Assembly: GCA_963169055.1 (NCBI GenBank)
Contig: CAUJFU010000223.1
Location: 1-24,168 of the forward strand
Source of the DNA: Myxococcota bacterium
GTDB lineage: Bacteria; Myxococcota_C; UBA6777
Reading direction: 5' to 3'
Length of the DNA: 24,168 nt
The stretch's first letter is position 1. Each line of letters opens with the position of its first letter. Below the pieces are notes generated by a model. That model ran no database searches. It saw only the letters and a program-made list of their open reading frames with translations, and had not been told where the DNA came from. Positions 15,106-23,318 of this stretch are shown here, piece after piece. A program made the translations under genes and the position numbers.

Positions 15106-18100
15106 CGCGAAGGCGGATAACTCCGCCAGACCCGACGACATCGATTCAAAAACCGATCCTGTGGTGCGATCTGTTGAAGCTGCACGCACACACGCGAAGC
15201 CTCCCTCCATTGGCGGCGGCGTTGTGCGATCAAGATATCCGCACGCAAAGAGGCCGAATACATCGGGACAAGATCATTCATTGCTTTGTTGCGCTCTTCC
15301 CAAAGCGAGCTTTTCTGGGGGATCTTTTGTAGGACGTGGTGGGCCATCGCATAATTTTTTCGCTTTTGCCAACCTTGAGCGATGCGCAAAGCGTTCATTG
15401 CTTCCAAGTCCACCACCACTTGTTGCATCCGCTGTGTGGCGACAGGATCCTCGGCTTTATGCAATAAGGCGGTTTTGTAAGAAGACAACGCATCGCGATA
15501 ACGGCCCGTCGCCACGGCCCGATCCCCTTCTTGCAAAGAGCGCATGTACTCGGCTTGGATCTGTTGGGCCTGTCGCTTCTCGATATCTTTTTGGGACTCG
15601 CCACCAACACTGATCAAAAAGATCGTCAGCCCGCCCAAAAACACCACCGCGCCGATCAAGCCAAACCATCGACGTTTCATCAACGCCGTTTTGAGTTCCA
15701 TCGTCGACGCATTTTCGCTGCGTTCCCCACGCAAAGACTCACCACCCGTCGACAACAGCGATTGGACAGGCGAAGCCGACTTGGGCATTCGGGGTGGCGA
15801 AACCTCGTTCCTTGGCAACATCCGCGTGTCGGGGAGCGGTGCGAGAGGATTTGTCGACTCTTGCGGCGGATACCCCGCCTTCGTGGGCTGGACAGGATAA
15901 ATGGGCGACGGCGGAGGCGAGGCCGCCGCACCACCCATCACAGCCCCATTGCTCACATACATCGGTGGAGCCGACGTTTTGGACGAAATCGGTTGAAAGA
16001 TTGCCGAGGGCGATTGTTGCCCAGCCGGTGGACCCGACGGGGCCATCGTGCGGATCTGATCGCCCGATCGATGCTCTCCAAAGGCTGGCGGTACACTTGT
16101 CGGCTTTGTCGAACCCTGCGCAGAAAACGCCCCCGGCATCTGCTTCGGCGGCGTTCCATACATCCCGGAAGCAGGGCCGTTTTGAGGTGAAAAGGCCCCT
16201 GACATCGCGTTGTTTTGTGGTGAAAAGGCCCCTGACATCGCGTTGTTTTGCGGTGAAAAGGCCCCTGACATCGCGTTGTTTTGGGCAGGCCCCCCTGAAG
16301 CTGCGCTGTGTTGGGCTGCGAAGAGCGGAGGGTGCTGTGAGTTCGGATAAGTCTGGGAGATCGGAGCTTCCGCGATCTCCATCACAGATGGCCCAACCTG
16401 CGTCGAACCTTCTTCTTCGCCAGTCCCCCAAGCCGAAGCAGGAGCCGATTGAAAAGCATCGGAGCGATCTGTTGGAAGCGAAGAGTCCCGCATATTGGCC
16501 CCTTTGGAACCGTAGATCAAATCTTCCGAAGACATCCCGGGTTTGAGCGTTGCATCTTCGCCGTGCTCGTCCAACTCTTCGGCCTCTTCGAGAAGATTGC
16601 TTTCTTCTTCTGAAAAGGTCATCTCATCGCGTTCTTCGACGCCGATCTGTTCCTCGGACCAAGCGGGTTGATTCGTCGTTGTCTTTCCGCTGCGGGCTTT
16701 GGCGGCCAACGCACGCGCCGCCACATCTTGCAAGCTGAGCGATGTCTCGTCACCATCTTCGTCGCTGTACTCTCCACCTTTTGCGGATACCCCCCGAAGA
16801 TCCGACACCGCCATCTGACGTGGGGAAGTTCTCGCCTTTTCCGCAGAAACGCGCACAGGCGGTTTCGCCGCAGGCAGAGCATCACCCGACGCCGCATAAT
16901 ACCCCGAGCGCGTCCCTGCTCCTTGCTCGTTGACTTTGATCTCTTCGATGGCTGCAAAATCGGGCGTCAAGAGATCAAAGTCGGTGATCTGTCGAGGCCG
17001 ATCAGTCGGTGTTTTTCGCACAGCCGTCTTTTCGGGAGCGGCTTGGAGGCCCGACAACCGCTGTGTGGATTGATCCTCATCTTCCTGCTCGATGTATTCG
17101 GCCCCCGCATTTTGTGTCGTTTGGGAGCCTTGCGCCGAGACGTGTTGGAAGGCGCTTTCTTGCGCGAAAGACCCTTCGAGGGTCGAAGCCATCGGATCTT
17201 GCGGTACATTGGGGGCATTGCCACGATGCAGATCGTCGAGCAAAGCAGCTTGGGCGCGGATCTCTCCGCTTTGCAAGGTCGAAGGCATCACACCGCGTTC
17301 GCGTGGTGGCGTTCTGGATGCTTGGGGTTCGGCCTCTGGGGCGCGAAGCTTTTCTTCGACATCCTTGAGGGTGATCGATGTACTCAGCGTGCTATCGCCC
17401 TCTGGCTCGCCATAATGGGCTTCGAGATAGCGCGCCAACGCACGTTCCAAAGCCCGACGAAAAGCACCCGCCTGTTGATAGCGGTATTGGGGTTGTTTCT
17501 CCAACGCCTTCAATACGGCCTGTTCGACATCTTCGGGGATCTGAAGCTCTGGACGTAATTCGCGCAACGAGACCACCGGCTTGGTTGCGTGGTGGATCAT
17601 CACCGCAACAGGGTCTTCTTGCGACAAAAACGGCGGTCTTCCCGCCAACATGTGATAAAGAACCACCCCCACAGAGTACAGATCACTCGCAGGAGAAACC
17701 GGCAGACCTTGCGCTTGTTCGGGAGCCATGTACGTCGCCGTACCCACCAACGTCCACTCGTCTTGTTCTTCTGCTTGCCGCAAGATCCGCGCAACGCCAA
17801 AGTCCAACACTTTGACCATATCCCCTTGACGCTGCGGGCTGATCATAATGTTCTTTGGCTTGAGATCGCGGTGGATAATCCCCATCTGATGGGCTTCTTC
17901 GAGGGCATCCAAGATCTGAATCGCCACTTCCAATGCCCGATCGATCGAAAGCCGCTCCTGTCGGCGTAACAACTCGTGCAAGGTCTCCCCCTGCACGAAC
18001 TCCATCGCGATGTAATAACGCCCTTGTTCATCGTAGCCATAATCAAAAGCCCGCACCGTATAAGGGCTTGTCAAATGGCCGATAATCTCGGCTTCTTGGC

Positions 18101-18275
18101 GGAATTTTTGAAGACGATCGGGATCATCCGCAACGTGTTCTACCAACACTTTCAGCGCAACGCGGCGGTTCGCAAGGCGCAGATCTTCGGCAAGGTACAC
18201 TTCGGCAAAGCCCCCCCGACCTATCAATCGCACACAACGGTAACGACCTGCGATCACCACATCCACGTTCTTCAT
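15102..18275 (-). CDS. PknB-like transmembrane Ser/Thr protein kinase with TPR-like tail
   Basis: About 1057 aa if started at the ATG at 18275. This start sits at the natural beginning of the kinase fold and downstream of a putative promoter, but its Shine-Dalgarno is poor (GGGAG lies 16 nt away), so it is uncertain. Kinase domain about 10-300: GRGGFAEV at 19-26, Lys42, HRDLKPKN from 135, DFG at 158-160 and MAPEQ at 183-187. A disordered acidic and Pro/Ser/Gln-rich region of about 550 residues follows, including three perfect 11-aa repeats. A single membrane helix lies at about 871-890 (WFGLIGAVVFLGGLTIFLI). The C-terminal 165 residues are helical and TPR-like (GDRAVATGRYRDALSSYKTAL) and would be extracytoplasmic, a plausible sensor domain. 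Substrates are unknown. Confidence 0.93.
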   Translation of the reverse strand: MKNVDVVIAGRYRCVRLIGRGGFAEVYLAEDLRLANRRVALKVLVEHVADDPDRLQKFRQEAEIIGHLTSPYTVRAFDYGYDEQGRYYIAMEFVQGETLHELLRRQERLSIDRALEVAIQILDALEEAHQMGIIHRDLKPKNIMISPQRQGDMVKVLDFGVARILRQAEEQDEWTLVGTATYMAPEQAQGLPVSPASDLYSVGVVLYHMLAGRPPFLSQEDPVAVMIHHATKPVVSLRELRPELQIPEDVEQAVLKALEKQPQYRYQQAGAFRRALERALARYLEAHYGEPEGDSTLSTSITLKDVEEKLRAPEAEPQASRTPPRERGVMPSTLQSGEIRAQAALLDDLHRGNAPNVPQDPMASTLEGSFAQESAFQHVSAQGSQTTQNAGAEYIEQEDEDQSTQRLSGLQAAPEKTAVRKTPTDRPRQITDFDLLTPDFAAIEEIKVNEQGAGTRSGYYAASGDALPAAKPPVRVSAEKARTSPRQMAVSDLRGVSAKGGEYSDEDGDETSLSLQDVAARALAAKARSGKTTTNQPAWSEEQIGVEERDEMTFSEEESNLLEEAEELDEHGEDATLKPGMSSEDLIYGSKGANMRDSSLPTDRSDAFQSAPASAWGTGEEEGSTQVGPSVMEIAEAPISQTYPNSQHPPLFAAQHSAASGGPAQNNAMSGAFSPQNNAMSGAFSPQNNAMSGAFSPQNGPASGMYGTPPKQMPGAFSAQGSTKPTSVPPAFGEHRSGDQIRTMAPSGPPAGQQSPSAIFQPISSKTSAPPMYVSNGAVMGGAAASPPPSPIYPVQPTKAGYPPQESTNPLAPLPDTRMLPRNEVSPPRMPKSASPVQSLLSTGGESLRGERSENASTMELKTALMKRRWFGLIGAVVFLGGLTIFLISVGGESQKDIEKRQAQQIQAEYMRSLQEGDRAVATGRYRDALSSYKTALLHKAEDPVATQRMQQVVVDLEAMNALRIAQGWQKRKNYAMAHHVLQKIPQKSSLWEERNKAMNDLVPMYSASLRADILIAQRRRQWREASRVCVQLQQIAPQDRFLNRCRRVWRSYPPSR
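16186..16284 (-). repeat. 33-bp in-frame tandem repeat (x3)
   Basis: Three nearly identical 33-bp units at 16186, 16219 and 16252 encode the 11-residue repeat NNAMSGAFSPQ in the disordered region of the transmembrane kinase. Near-identity at synonymous positions indicates recent duplication. Confidence 0.93.
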
Positions 18276-18343
18276 CCCGATCTGCGATGGCTCCCTTCCG
18301 CACGACAAAAAAACAACCGACTTCGCTTGCCCTCTGCCGCCGC

Positions 18344-18373
18344 ATCTTAGACCGAAGCCTCCCTCAAAAACAA
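18344..18373 (-). promoter_or_regulatory. Possible promoter of the transmembrane kinase gene
   Basis: On the minus strand TTGTTT (18373-18368) and TAAGAT (18349-18344) are 18 nt apart. The predicted start lies about 60 nt before the ATG at 18275 and would exclude the in-frame ATG at 18404. Hexamer matches are modest. Confidence 0.35.
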
Positions 18374-18559
18374 TAGCCCCCTCACTCCCCCACCGTCCAT
18401 CCATCCTTGACGGCAGGCACTCTTCGCGCTACCACACCCCCGACGCGCAAAGCAACGCCCTTTGCTCTTTGTGCGGATGTGGTGTTTGGCCCTATCCGTT
18501 CTAGGCAGCAAAGGCATCATGTTCTGCGCTCTCTCTCTCTTGCTGTATGGAGGTGGTGT

Positions 18560-19534
18560 GTGACCGCCCAGCCCCTTTGTTCTGTGAGTGTGGATGTCGA
18601 TACGCTGCGCTTTTACCACGATATCCACGGACTTCCCGCCCCATCTGCCGACCAGACCGACGCGATCTACACCCACGCCATGCCCCGCATCCTCCAATTG
18701 TTTCGAGAAATCGGCATCCGTGGAACCTTCTTTTTGATCGGCGAAGATGCCCATGTCCCCGCACATCGCGACATCCTCCACCAACTCTCCGAAGAAGGAC
18801 ACGAGATCGCCAACCACACCCAACACCATCCCTACCGTCTCACCGCCCTTTCCGCCGAAGAGATGGAGGACGAGATCGCCCAAGCCGAATTTACACTCCA
18901 GCCCTTCCTTCGGGCCGGACAGCGCATCGTTGGCTTCCGTAGCCCCGGCTACAATACCCACCCCACCCTGCTTCATATCCTCCGAAAACGCGGCTATCGC
19001 TACGATTCGTCCGTCTTTCCTTGCCCGCCTTATTACCTCGCAAAAGCCGCAATCATGGCCCTCATGCAGCTACGTGGCCGCCCAAGCCGCGCTCTCCTCG
19101 GCTCCCCCAAGGTTCTCCTTGCCCCACACCATCCCTACCAACCGAGCGACGATCCACACACTCCCCACAAAGCACCCGTTCCATCCGATATCTGGCAACT
19201 TCCCGTCGCCGTTGTCCCCGGACTCCAACTCCCCCTGATCGGAACCTCCCTCTTGATCTACCCCGCCCCTCTCCTCCAACCCATGCTCCGCCTCGCCCTC
19301 CGACAATCTTCCTTCTTGAATCTTGAACTCCATGCCCTCGACTTTTTCGACGCCTACAATGATCCCGGAGCCTCCGCCCTTTTGCCTCACCAACCCGATC
19401 TTCGCCTCTCTCTCACCCGCAAACTTCAACGCCTCAAAGACGCCTTCCTCACCATCCAGCGCACCCACCGCTTCCTCCCCATCGCCGAAACACTCCCCGC
19501 CGCCCACTCCATGGAGAAGGATTACAAGTGGTAA
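18560..19534 (+). CDS. Polysaccharide deacetylase (NodB-type)
   Basis: 324 aa from a GTG start at 18560 preceded by GGAGGT with 5-nt spacing, the best Shine-Dalgarno of the region; the frame stays open upstream to 18407 without a comparable site. The NodB fold is recognisable: SVDVD with Asp12 and Asp14, TFFLIGE, HEIANHTQHHPY with metal-binding His86 and His90, GFRSPGYNTHP, and RYDSSVFP. Such enzymes remove N- or O-acetyl groups from cell-wall or exopolysaccharide chains. No signal peptide is seen, so it may act on a cytoplasmic or lipid-linked substrate, as in the subgroup linked to exopolysaccharide and glycolipid pathways. It is divergent from the kinase gene and convergent with rel. Confidence 0.9.
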   Translation: MTAQPLCSVSVDVDTLRFYHDIHGLPAPSADQTDAIYTHAMPRILQLFREIGIRGTFFLIGEDAHVPAHRDILHQLSEEGHEIANHTQHHPYRLTALSAEEMEDEIAQAEFTLQPFLRAGQRIVGFRSPGYNTHPTLLHILRKRGYRYDSSVFPCPPYYLAKAAIMALMQLRGRPSRALLGSPKVLLAPHHPYQPSDDPHTPHKAPVPSDIWQLPVAVVPGLQLPLIGTSLLIYPAPLLQPMLRLALRQSSFLNLELHALDFFDAYNDPGASALLPHQPDLRLSLTRKLQRLKDAFLTIQRTHRFLPIAETLPAAHSMEKDYKW

Positions 19535-19535
19535 C

Positions 19536-19605
19536 CGCCCTGTTCTTGGGCAGCCACGGGGGGCTGCCCCTACATCTTCCGTGTACACATGAGCGGATTT
19601 CGTAT
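19536..19605. repeat. Dispersed 70-bp hairpin element, copy 1
   Basis: The element starts CGCCCTGT, carries the 8-bp hairpin GGGCAGCC/GGCTGCCC around a 6-nt loop, continues CCTACAT.TTCCG and ends GATTTCGTAT. A second copy lies at 23832-23902. Here it occupies essentially the whole gap between the convergent deacetylase and rel genes and touches the rel stop codon (19605-19607). It may act as a bidirectional terminator or be a non-autonomous REP-like element. Confidence 0.85.
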
Positions 19606-21776
19606 TAGCCTCGGATACGCTTGACTTCGGTCACGCCTTTGACTCGACCCAACTTTTGCACCAGATGATGAAGCTGTTCAAGGTCACGAACTTGGCACTC
19701 GAATGTGTTGACAGCTTGGTTGTCCACGGTGGTGCATTGCGCGGCTGAGATGTTGATGTTGAGATCAGAAAAAGCCTTAGTCATCTGCGTCAACAGCCCC
19801 GAACGATTGTCGGCGATCACACGCAAAAGCACCGAGTGTGCGCCCTTTGGAGCCATATCCCACTGCACGTCGATACACCGCGCTGGATCGCTGCTTTGCA
19901 CCTTCGCACAATCCGCGCTGTGGATGACTGCCCCCCGCCCCCGCGAGATAAACCCAACGATCGGATCTCCCGGGATCGGCTTACAACATCCTGCAAAACG
20001 CACCAAGATATCGCGCATCCCCCCCACAAGGATGGCACTTTTTCCCTTCTTCTCGGTGGGGCGCTTTACCACTTCGTCCAGCACTACGGGTTCAGGCTTT
20101 TCAGGCGGAAACAACAAACGGATCACCTCGCTCACATCGAGCTTTCCGTAGCCAATGTTCATGATCACTTCTTCTGCGGTCGCCGCCCCCACCGCCGAAC
20201 AAAGCGCCTCGATCGCGCCTCCTTTCAACAGCTTCCCCAACTTTTGCCCCGCAGGCAAGGCTTTCTCCAACATCTCACGCCCCAACACACTCGCTTTTTC
20301 GCGCTGCTCCAAGCGCAAAAAGCTGCGGATCTTTGAACGAGCGCGGTTGGTCTTCACAAATTTCAACCAGTCGCGGTTCGGATGCGAGTTCGGTTGCGTT
20401 AAGATCTCAACGATATCACCCGTCGAAAGCACCGCTCGCAGCGGTGTGATCTTGCCGTTGACTTTGGCCCCCACGCACTGATTCCCCACTTCGGTGTGGA
20501 TGGCGTACGCAAAGTCCACAGGCGTCGAACCTTGTGGAAGCTCACGCACCGCACCGTTGGGCGTAAACACAAACACATCCCCTTCGTGCAGTTTGTCGCG
20601 AACCGTTGCCAAAAGCTCCGAGGCATCTTCTTTTTCGTCTTGAAGCCGCAACAACTCGCGCAACCAACGAAACTGCTCGACCACGCGGGCTTGCGGGTCA
20701 CTACCTTCTTTATACAGCCAATGGGCTGCGATCCCTTCTTCGGCGGTTTGGTGCATGTGATGGGTGCGGATCTGGATCTCGATCTTTTTGTTGCGTGGCC
20801 CCAACACCGTCGTATGCAACGACTGATAACCGTTATTTTTCGACATCGCGATGTAGTCTTTGAAACGCCCGGGAATCGGCTTCCACCGATCATGCACCGC
20901 CCCAAGGATCTGATAGCATTGATCGCGTGTCTCGCACAGCACGCGAAACGCGAGGATATCGTAAAGCTGCTCGAAACTCACGCCTCCCCGCGCCATCTTG
21001 CGATAGATGCTGTTGAGATGCTTCGAACGACCGTACACCTCGCAGCGTAGCTGATGTTTCTCCATCAGTTCCCGCAAGATATCCAACACTTCTTCGATAT
21101 AACGTTCCCGCTCACGCTTGGTCGCATCGATCTTGTCCACAAGGTCATAAAAGGCCACAGGATGTAGATAACGCAACGACAAGTCTTCCAACTCGTTCTT
21201 TAACCACGAGATCCCCAAACGATTCGCCAACGGTGCGTAAAGTTCTCGGCATTCGTGCGCGATCTGGCTCTGCTGCACCACAGGCAAAAACTCCAGCACC
21301 CTCAATCCATGCAGCCGATCACACAACCGAATCAATAACACCCGCAGATCCCGCGCCATCGCAAACAACATCTTGCGAAAACTCTCCGCTTGTTCTGCCA
21401 CCAACGCCTCTCCCATCCGCTCCGCTTCCGTCCTCCCCGGGAAACGAAACAATGGCAGGCTCTTGATCGTCTCGCACAAAAAACCCACGTCTTCTCCCAC
21501 TCCCCCCGCGATCTCTTCTTGTGTCACCCAGCCCTGTTCGTACACCCGCGAAAGCAACGCCGCGCACAGCGAATCCCCGTCCAAGTGCATCCGCGCCGCG
21601 ATCTGCAACACTTCGGCCCCATAATCGGGGATATCCACCCCCACGGGCCGTTGCGGTTGGACAGCGCGCTCGCTCACCCGCCAATACAATGCCCAAGCCT
21701 CCCGCAACTTCTTCCACCCCGACGCAGAAATGGACTGACGAATCGGCTCGATCGCGCTTTCCAGTTCCCTTAACAT
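19605..21776 (-). CDS. rel: RelA/SpoT-family (p)ppGpp synthetase with degenerate hydrolase
   Basis: 723 aa from the ATG at 21776 (AAGGAAGAG upstream), the usual length of long RSH proteins. The alarmone hydrolase domain (about 45-170) lacks the His-Asp metal site: the LLHDxxED region reads LLSRVYEQGW (74-83). CDRLHGLRVLEF is partly kept. The synthetase domain is intact in appearance: YGRSKHLNSIYRKM, YDILAFRV, GRFKDYIAMSKNNGYQSLHT, IEIQIRT..MH and EEGIAAHW. RFKD at 304-307 is the RxKD form of bifunctional Rel/SpoT rather than the ExDD form of RelA. The TGS domain (DVFVFTPNGAVRELPQGST), the Cys-rich motif GCCKPIPGD and a C-terminal ACT domain follow. Probably makes (p)ppGpp in the stringent response but cannot degrade it. 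Confidence 0.93.
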   Translation of the reverse strand: MLRELESAIEPIRQSISASGWKKLREAWALYWRVSERAVQPQRPVGVDIPDYGAEVLQIAARMHLDGDSLCAALLSRVYEQGWVTQEEIAGGVGEDVGFLCETIKSLPLFRFPGRTEAERMGEALVAEQAESFRKMLFAMARDLRVLLIRLCDRLHGLRVLEFLPVVQQSQIAHECRELYAPLANRLGISWLKNELEDLSLRYLHPVAFYDLVDKIDATKRERERYIEEVLDILRELMEKHQLRCEVYGRSKHLNSIYRKMARGGVSFEQLYDILAFRVLCETRDQCYQILGAVHDRWKPIPGRFKDYIAMSKNNGYQSLHTTVLGPRNKKIEIQIRTHHMHQTAEEGIAAHWLYKEGSDPQARVVEQFRWLRELLRLQDEKEDASELLATVRDKLHEGDVFVFTPNGAVRELPQGSTPVDFAYAIHTEVGNQCVGAKVNGKITPLRAVLSTGDIVEILTQPNSHPNRDWLKFVKTNRARSKIRSFLRLEQREKASVLGREMLEKALPAGQKLGKLLKGGAIEALCSAVGAATAEEVIMNIGYGKLDVSEVIRLLFPPEKPEPVVLDEVVKRPTEKKGKSAILVGGMRDILVRFAGCCKPIPGDPIVGFISRGRGAVIHSADCAKVQSSDPARCIDVQWDMAPKGAHSVLLRVIADNRSGLLTQMTKAFSDLNINISAAQCTTVDNQAVNTFECQVRDLEQLHHLVQKLGRVKGVTEVKRIRG

Positions 21777-21895
21777 CGAATCTCTTCCTTCCGCACGTAT
21801 CGAACGTTGGCTCCACACCAACGCTCTCTCAAACGTTTTCTGCTCCGTTTTCCCACATCCCTGCATCTCCAAAAAAGCGCATCGTACTTGATGGA

Positions 21896-21925
21896 TTGAC
21901 AAGCCCGTTGCGCATCTTGCAAGAT
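21896..21925 (+). promoter_or_regulatory. Putative promoter of the cytochrome c peroxidase gene
   Basis: A perfect -35 TTGACA at 21896-21901 is followed after 18 nt by a weak -10, CAAGAT, at 21920-21925. The -10 lies inside a perfect palindrome. The predicted leader is about 90 nt. A weak -10 with a strong -35 is common at promoters that depend on an activator. Confidence 0.4.
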
Positions 21926-21927
21926 GC
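21912..21927. promoter_or_regulatory. 16-bp perfect palindrome, candidate operator
   Basis: GCATCTTGCAAGATGC reads identically on both strands. It lies between the divergent rel and cytochrome c peroxidase genes and overlaps the putative -10 of the latter, as expected for a dimeric regulator binding site. The regulator is unknown. Confidence 0.5.
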
Positions 21928-22023
21928 TTTCGCACAACAACAAGCGCCAAGGCTTGTCCCACAAGGCACACACAGCCCTCAGATGGCGCACTCCCACAAC
22001 CCTACACCAAGGAGAGATTCCCT

Positions 22024-23139
22024 ATGCGGAAGATCGCACTCGCTACCACCTTCCTCTCGATCGGCGCGCTGCTCGTCGGTTTTCAAAAACCCGCCCCGTC
22101 GATCAAACCTCTGCCCATCCCATCTTTCCACAAACAACCGTTGCGTGTCGCTCAAGCCAACCCTCCTGCCCCTCAAGTCGAAGTCCCCGAAGGCTTTTTG
22201 ATGGCTTACAAATCGCTCCCCGCCGACTACCACACCGCATCGAGCCGAAACCCCGACAAGATCGCTCTCGGCCGCATGCTCTACTTCGACAAACGCCTCT
22301 CCAAAAACCACGATATCTCCTGCAACTCCTGCCACCAACTCAACAACTTCGGCGTCGACCATGAACCCACTTCACCCGGGCACAAAAAACAACGCGGGGA
22401 TCGCAATTCGCCCACCGTCTACAATGCCGCTGGGCATTTCGTTCAATTTTGGGATGGCCGCTCCCCCCACGTCGAACACCAAGCCACACAACCCGTCGTC
22501 AACCCCGTCGAGATGGCGATCTCCGGCCCCGCCCAAGTCGAGACCATCCTCAAGTCCATCCCGGGCTACGTCGAAGCCTTCAAAAAAGCCTATCCCACCG
22601 AGAAAGATCCCGTCTCTTACAAAAATATGGGCGATGCCATCGGGGCTTTTGAACGCGGTCTCGTCACCCCCTCGCGCTGGGATGACTTTCTCAACGGCAA
22701 GAAAGATGCGCTAACCAACCCCGAAAAACAAGGCTTCGTCAAGTTCGTCACCAGCGGATGCCTCACCTGCCACATCGGGCCCCAACTCGGCGGCCATATG
22801 TACCAAAAACTCGGCATGATCAAACCTTGGCCCAACCAAAAAGACAAAGGACGCGGTACACTCCTCAAAGACAGCACCTTTGATATGTTCTTCAAAGTCC
22901 CGAGCCTCCGCAATATCGCCAAAACTGCCCCCTATATGCACGACGGCTCCGTCAAAACCCTCGAAGAAGCCGTCGTCCTCATGGCTCGCCATCAACTCGC
23001 ACGCGAACTCTCCAAACAAGACGTCGCTGAGATCGTCACCTTCCTCAACGCCCTCACGGGTAAAATCGACCCCAACTACATCAAAGAACCTGCCCTCCCG
23101 CCTTCCTCTCCCTCCACACCCAAACCCGACCCCAACTGA
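22024..23139 (+). CDS. Di-heme cytochrome c peroxidase (CcpA/MauG family)
   Basis: 371 aa, exported: basic N-terminus, hydrophobic residues 5-20, then a Pro-rich stretch. Two heme c attachment sites are present: CNSCH at 100-104 in the peroxidatic domain (LYFDKRLSKNHDISC before it, FGVDH after it) and CLTCH at 246-250 in the electron-transfer domain. The family signatures RNSPTVYNAA, FWDGR, NPVEM and RNIAKTAPYMHDGS are all present, the last supplying the Met ligand region. These enzymes reduce hydrogen peroxide in the periplasm with electrons from cytochrome c; MauG-like members oxidise proteins instead. AAGGAGAG stands 7 nt before the ATG. The last ten codons are Pro/Ser-rich and duplicated downstream of the stop. 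Divergent from rel. Confidence 0.94.
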   Translation: MRKIALATTFLSIGALLVGFQKPAPSIKPLPIPSFHKQPLRVAQANPPAPQVEVPEGFLMAYKSLPADYHTASSRNPDKIALGRMLYFDKRLSKNHDISCNSCHQLNNFGVDHEPTSPGHKKQRGDRNSPTVYNAAGHFVQFWDGRSPHVEHQATQPVVNPVEMAISGPAQVETILKSIPGYVEAFKKAYPTEKDPVSYKNMGDAIGAFERGLVTPSRWDDFLNGKKDALTNPEKQGFVKFVTSGCLTCHIGPQLGGHMYQKLGMIKPWPNQKDKGRGTLLKDSTFDMFFKVPSLRNIAKTAPYMHDGSVKTLEEAVVLMARHQLARELSKQDVAEIVTFLNALTGKIDPNYIKEPALPPSSPSTPKPDPN

Positions 23140-23214
23140 TACGATCCGCCACGTCTCCTCTCTTACGATGGTCTCCCCCTCCACACCCCAACCCGATCCC
23201 AACCGACACGATCC
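23107..23214. repeat. Imperfect direct repeat of the peroxidase 3' end
   Basis: About 41 bp at 23107-23147, covering the last codons and stop of the peroxidase gene, recur as 23172-23214 with a few changes and two one-to-two-base insertions. The shared core includes CTCCACACCC and CCCAAC followed by ACGATCC. The second copy has lost the stop codon context, so it looks like a decaying duplication of the gene end. Confidence 0.7.
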
Positions 23215-23260
23215 CCTCTTGATTGCGATCCAAAAAACGAATACGTTAACCCCGTTTCTT

Positions 23261-23280
23261 GAGGGGTTCCCTCGTTTTCT
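23261..23280 (+). terminator. Possible terminator after the peroxidase gene
   Basis: GAGGG-GTT-CCCTC at 23261-23273 is a 5-bp hairpin followed by GTTTTCT. An alternative stem pairs AACCCC (23248-23253) with GGGGTT (23263-23268). The T-run is short, so strength is doubtful. Confidence 0.35.
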
Positions 23281-23318
23281 CGCAACCTTGCTCTCTATAA
23301 AACGATAAGGAGTGTCCA

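Noticed and set aside
18347-18976. 209-aa Gly-rich minus-strand open frame
   Set aside because: It overlaps the NodB catalytic region on the opposite strand and looks like a codon-bias shadow.
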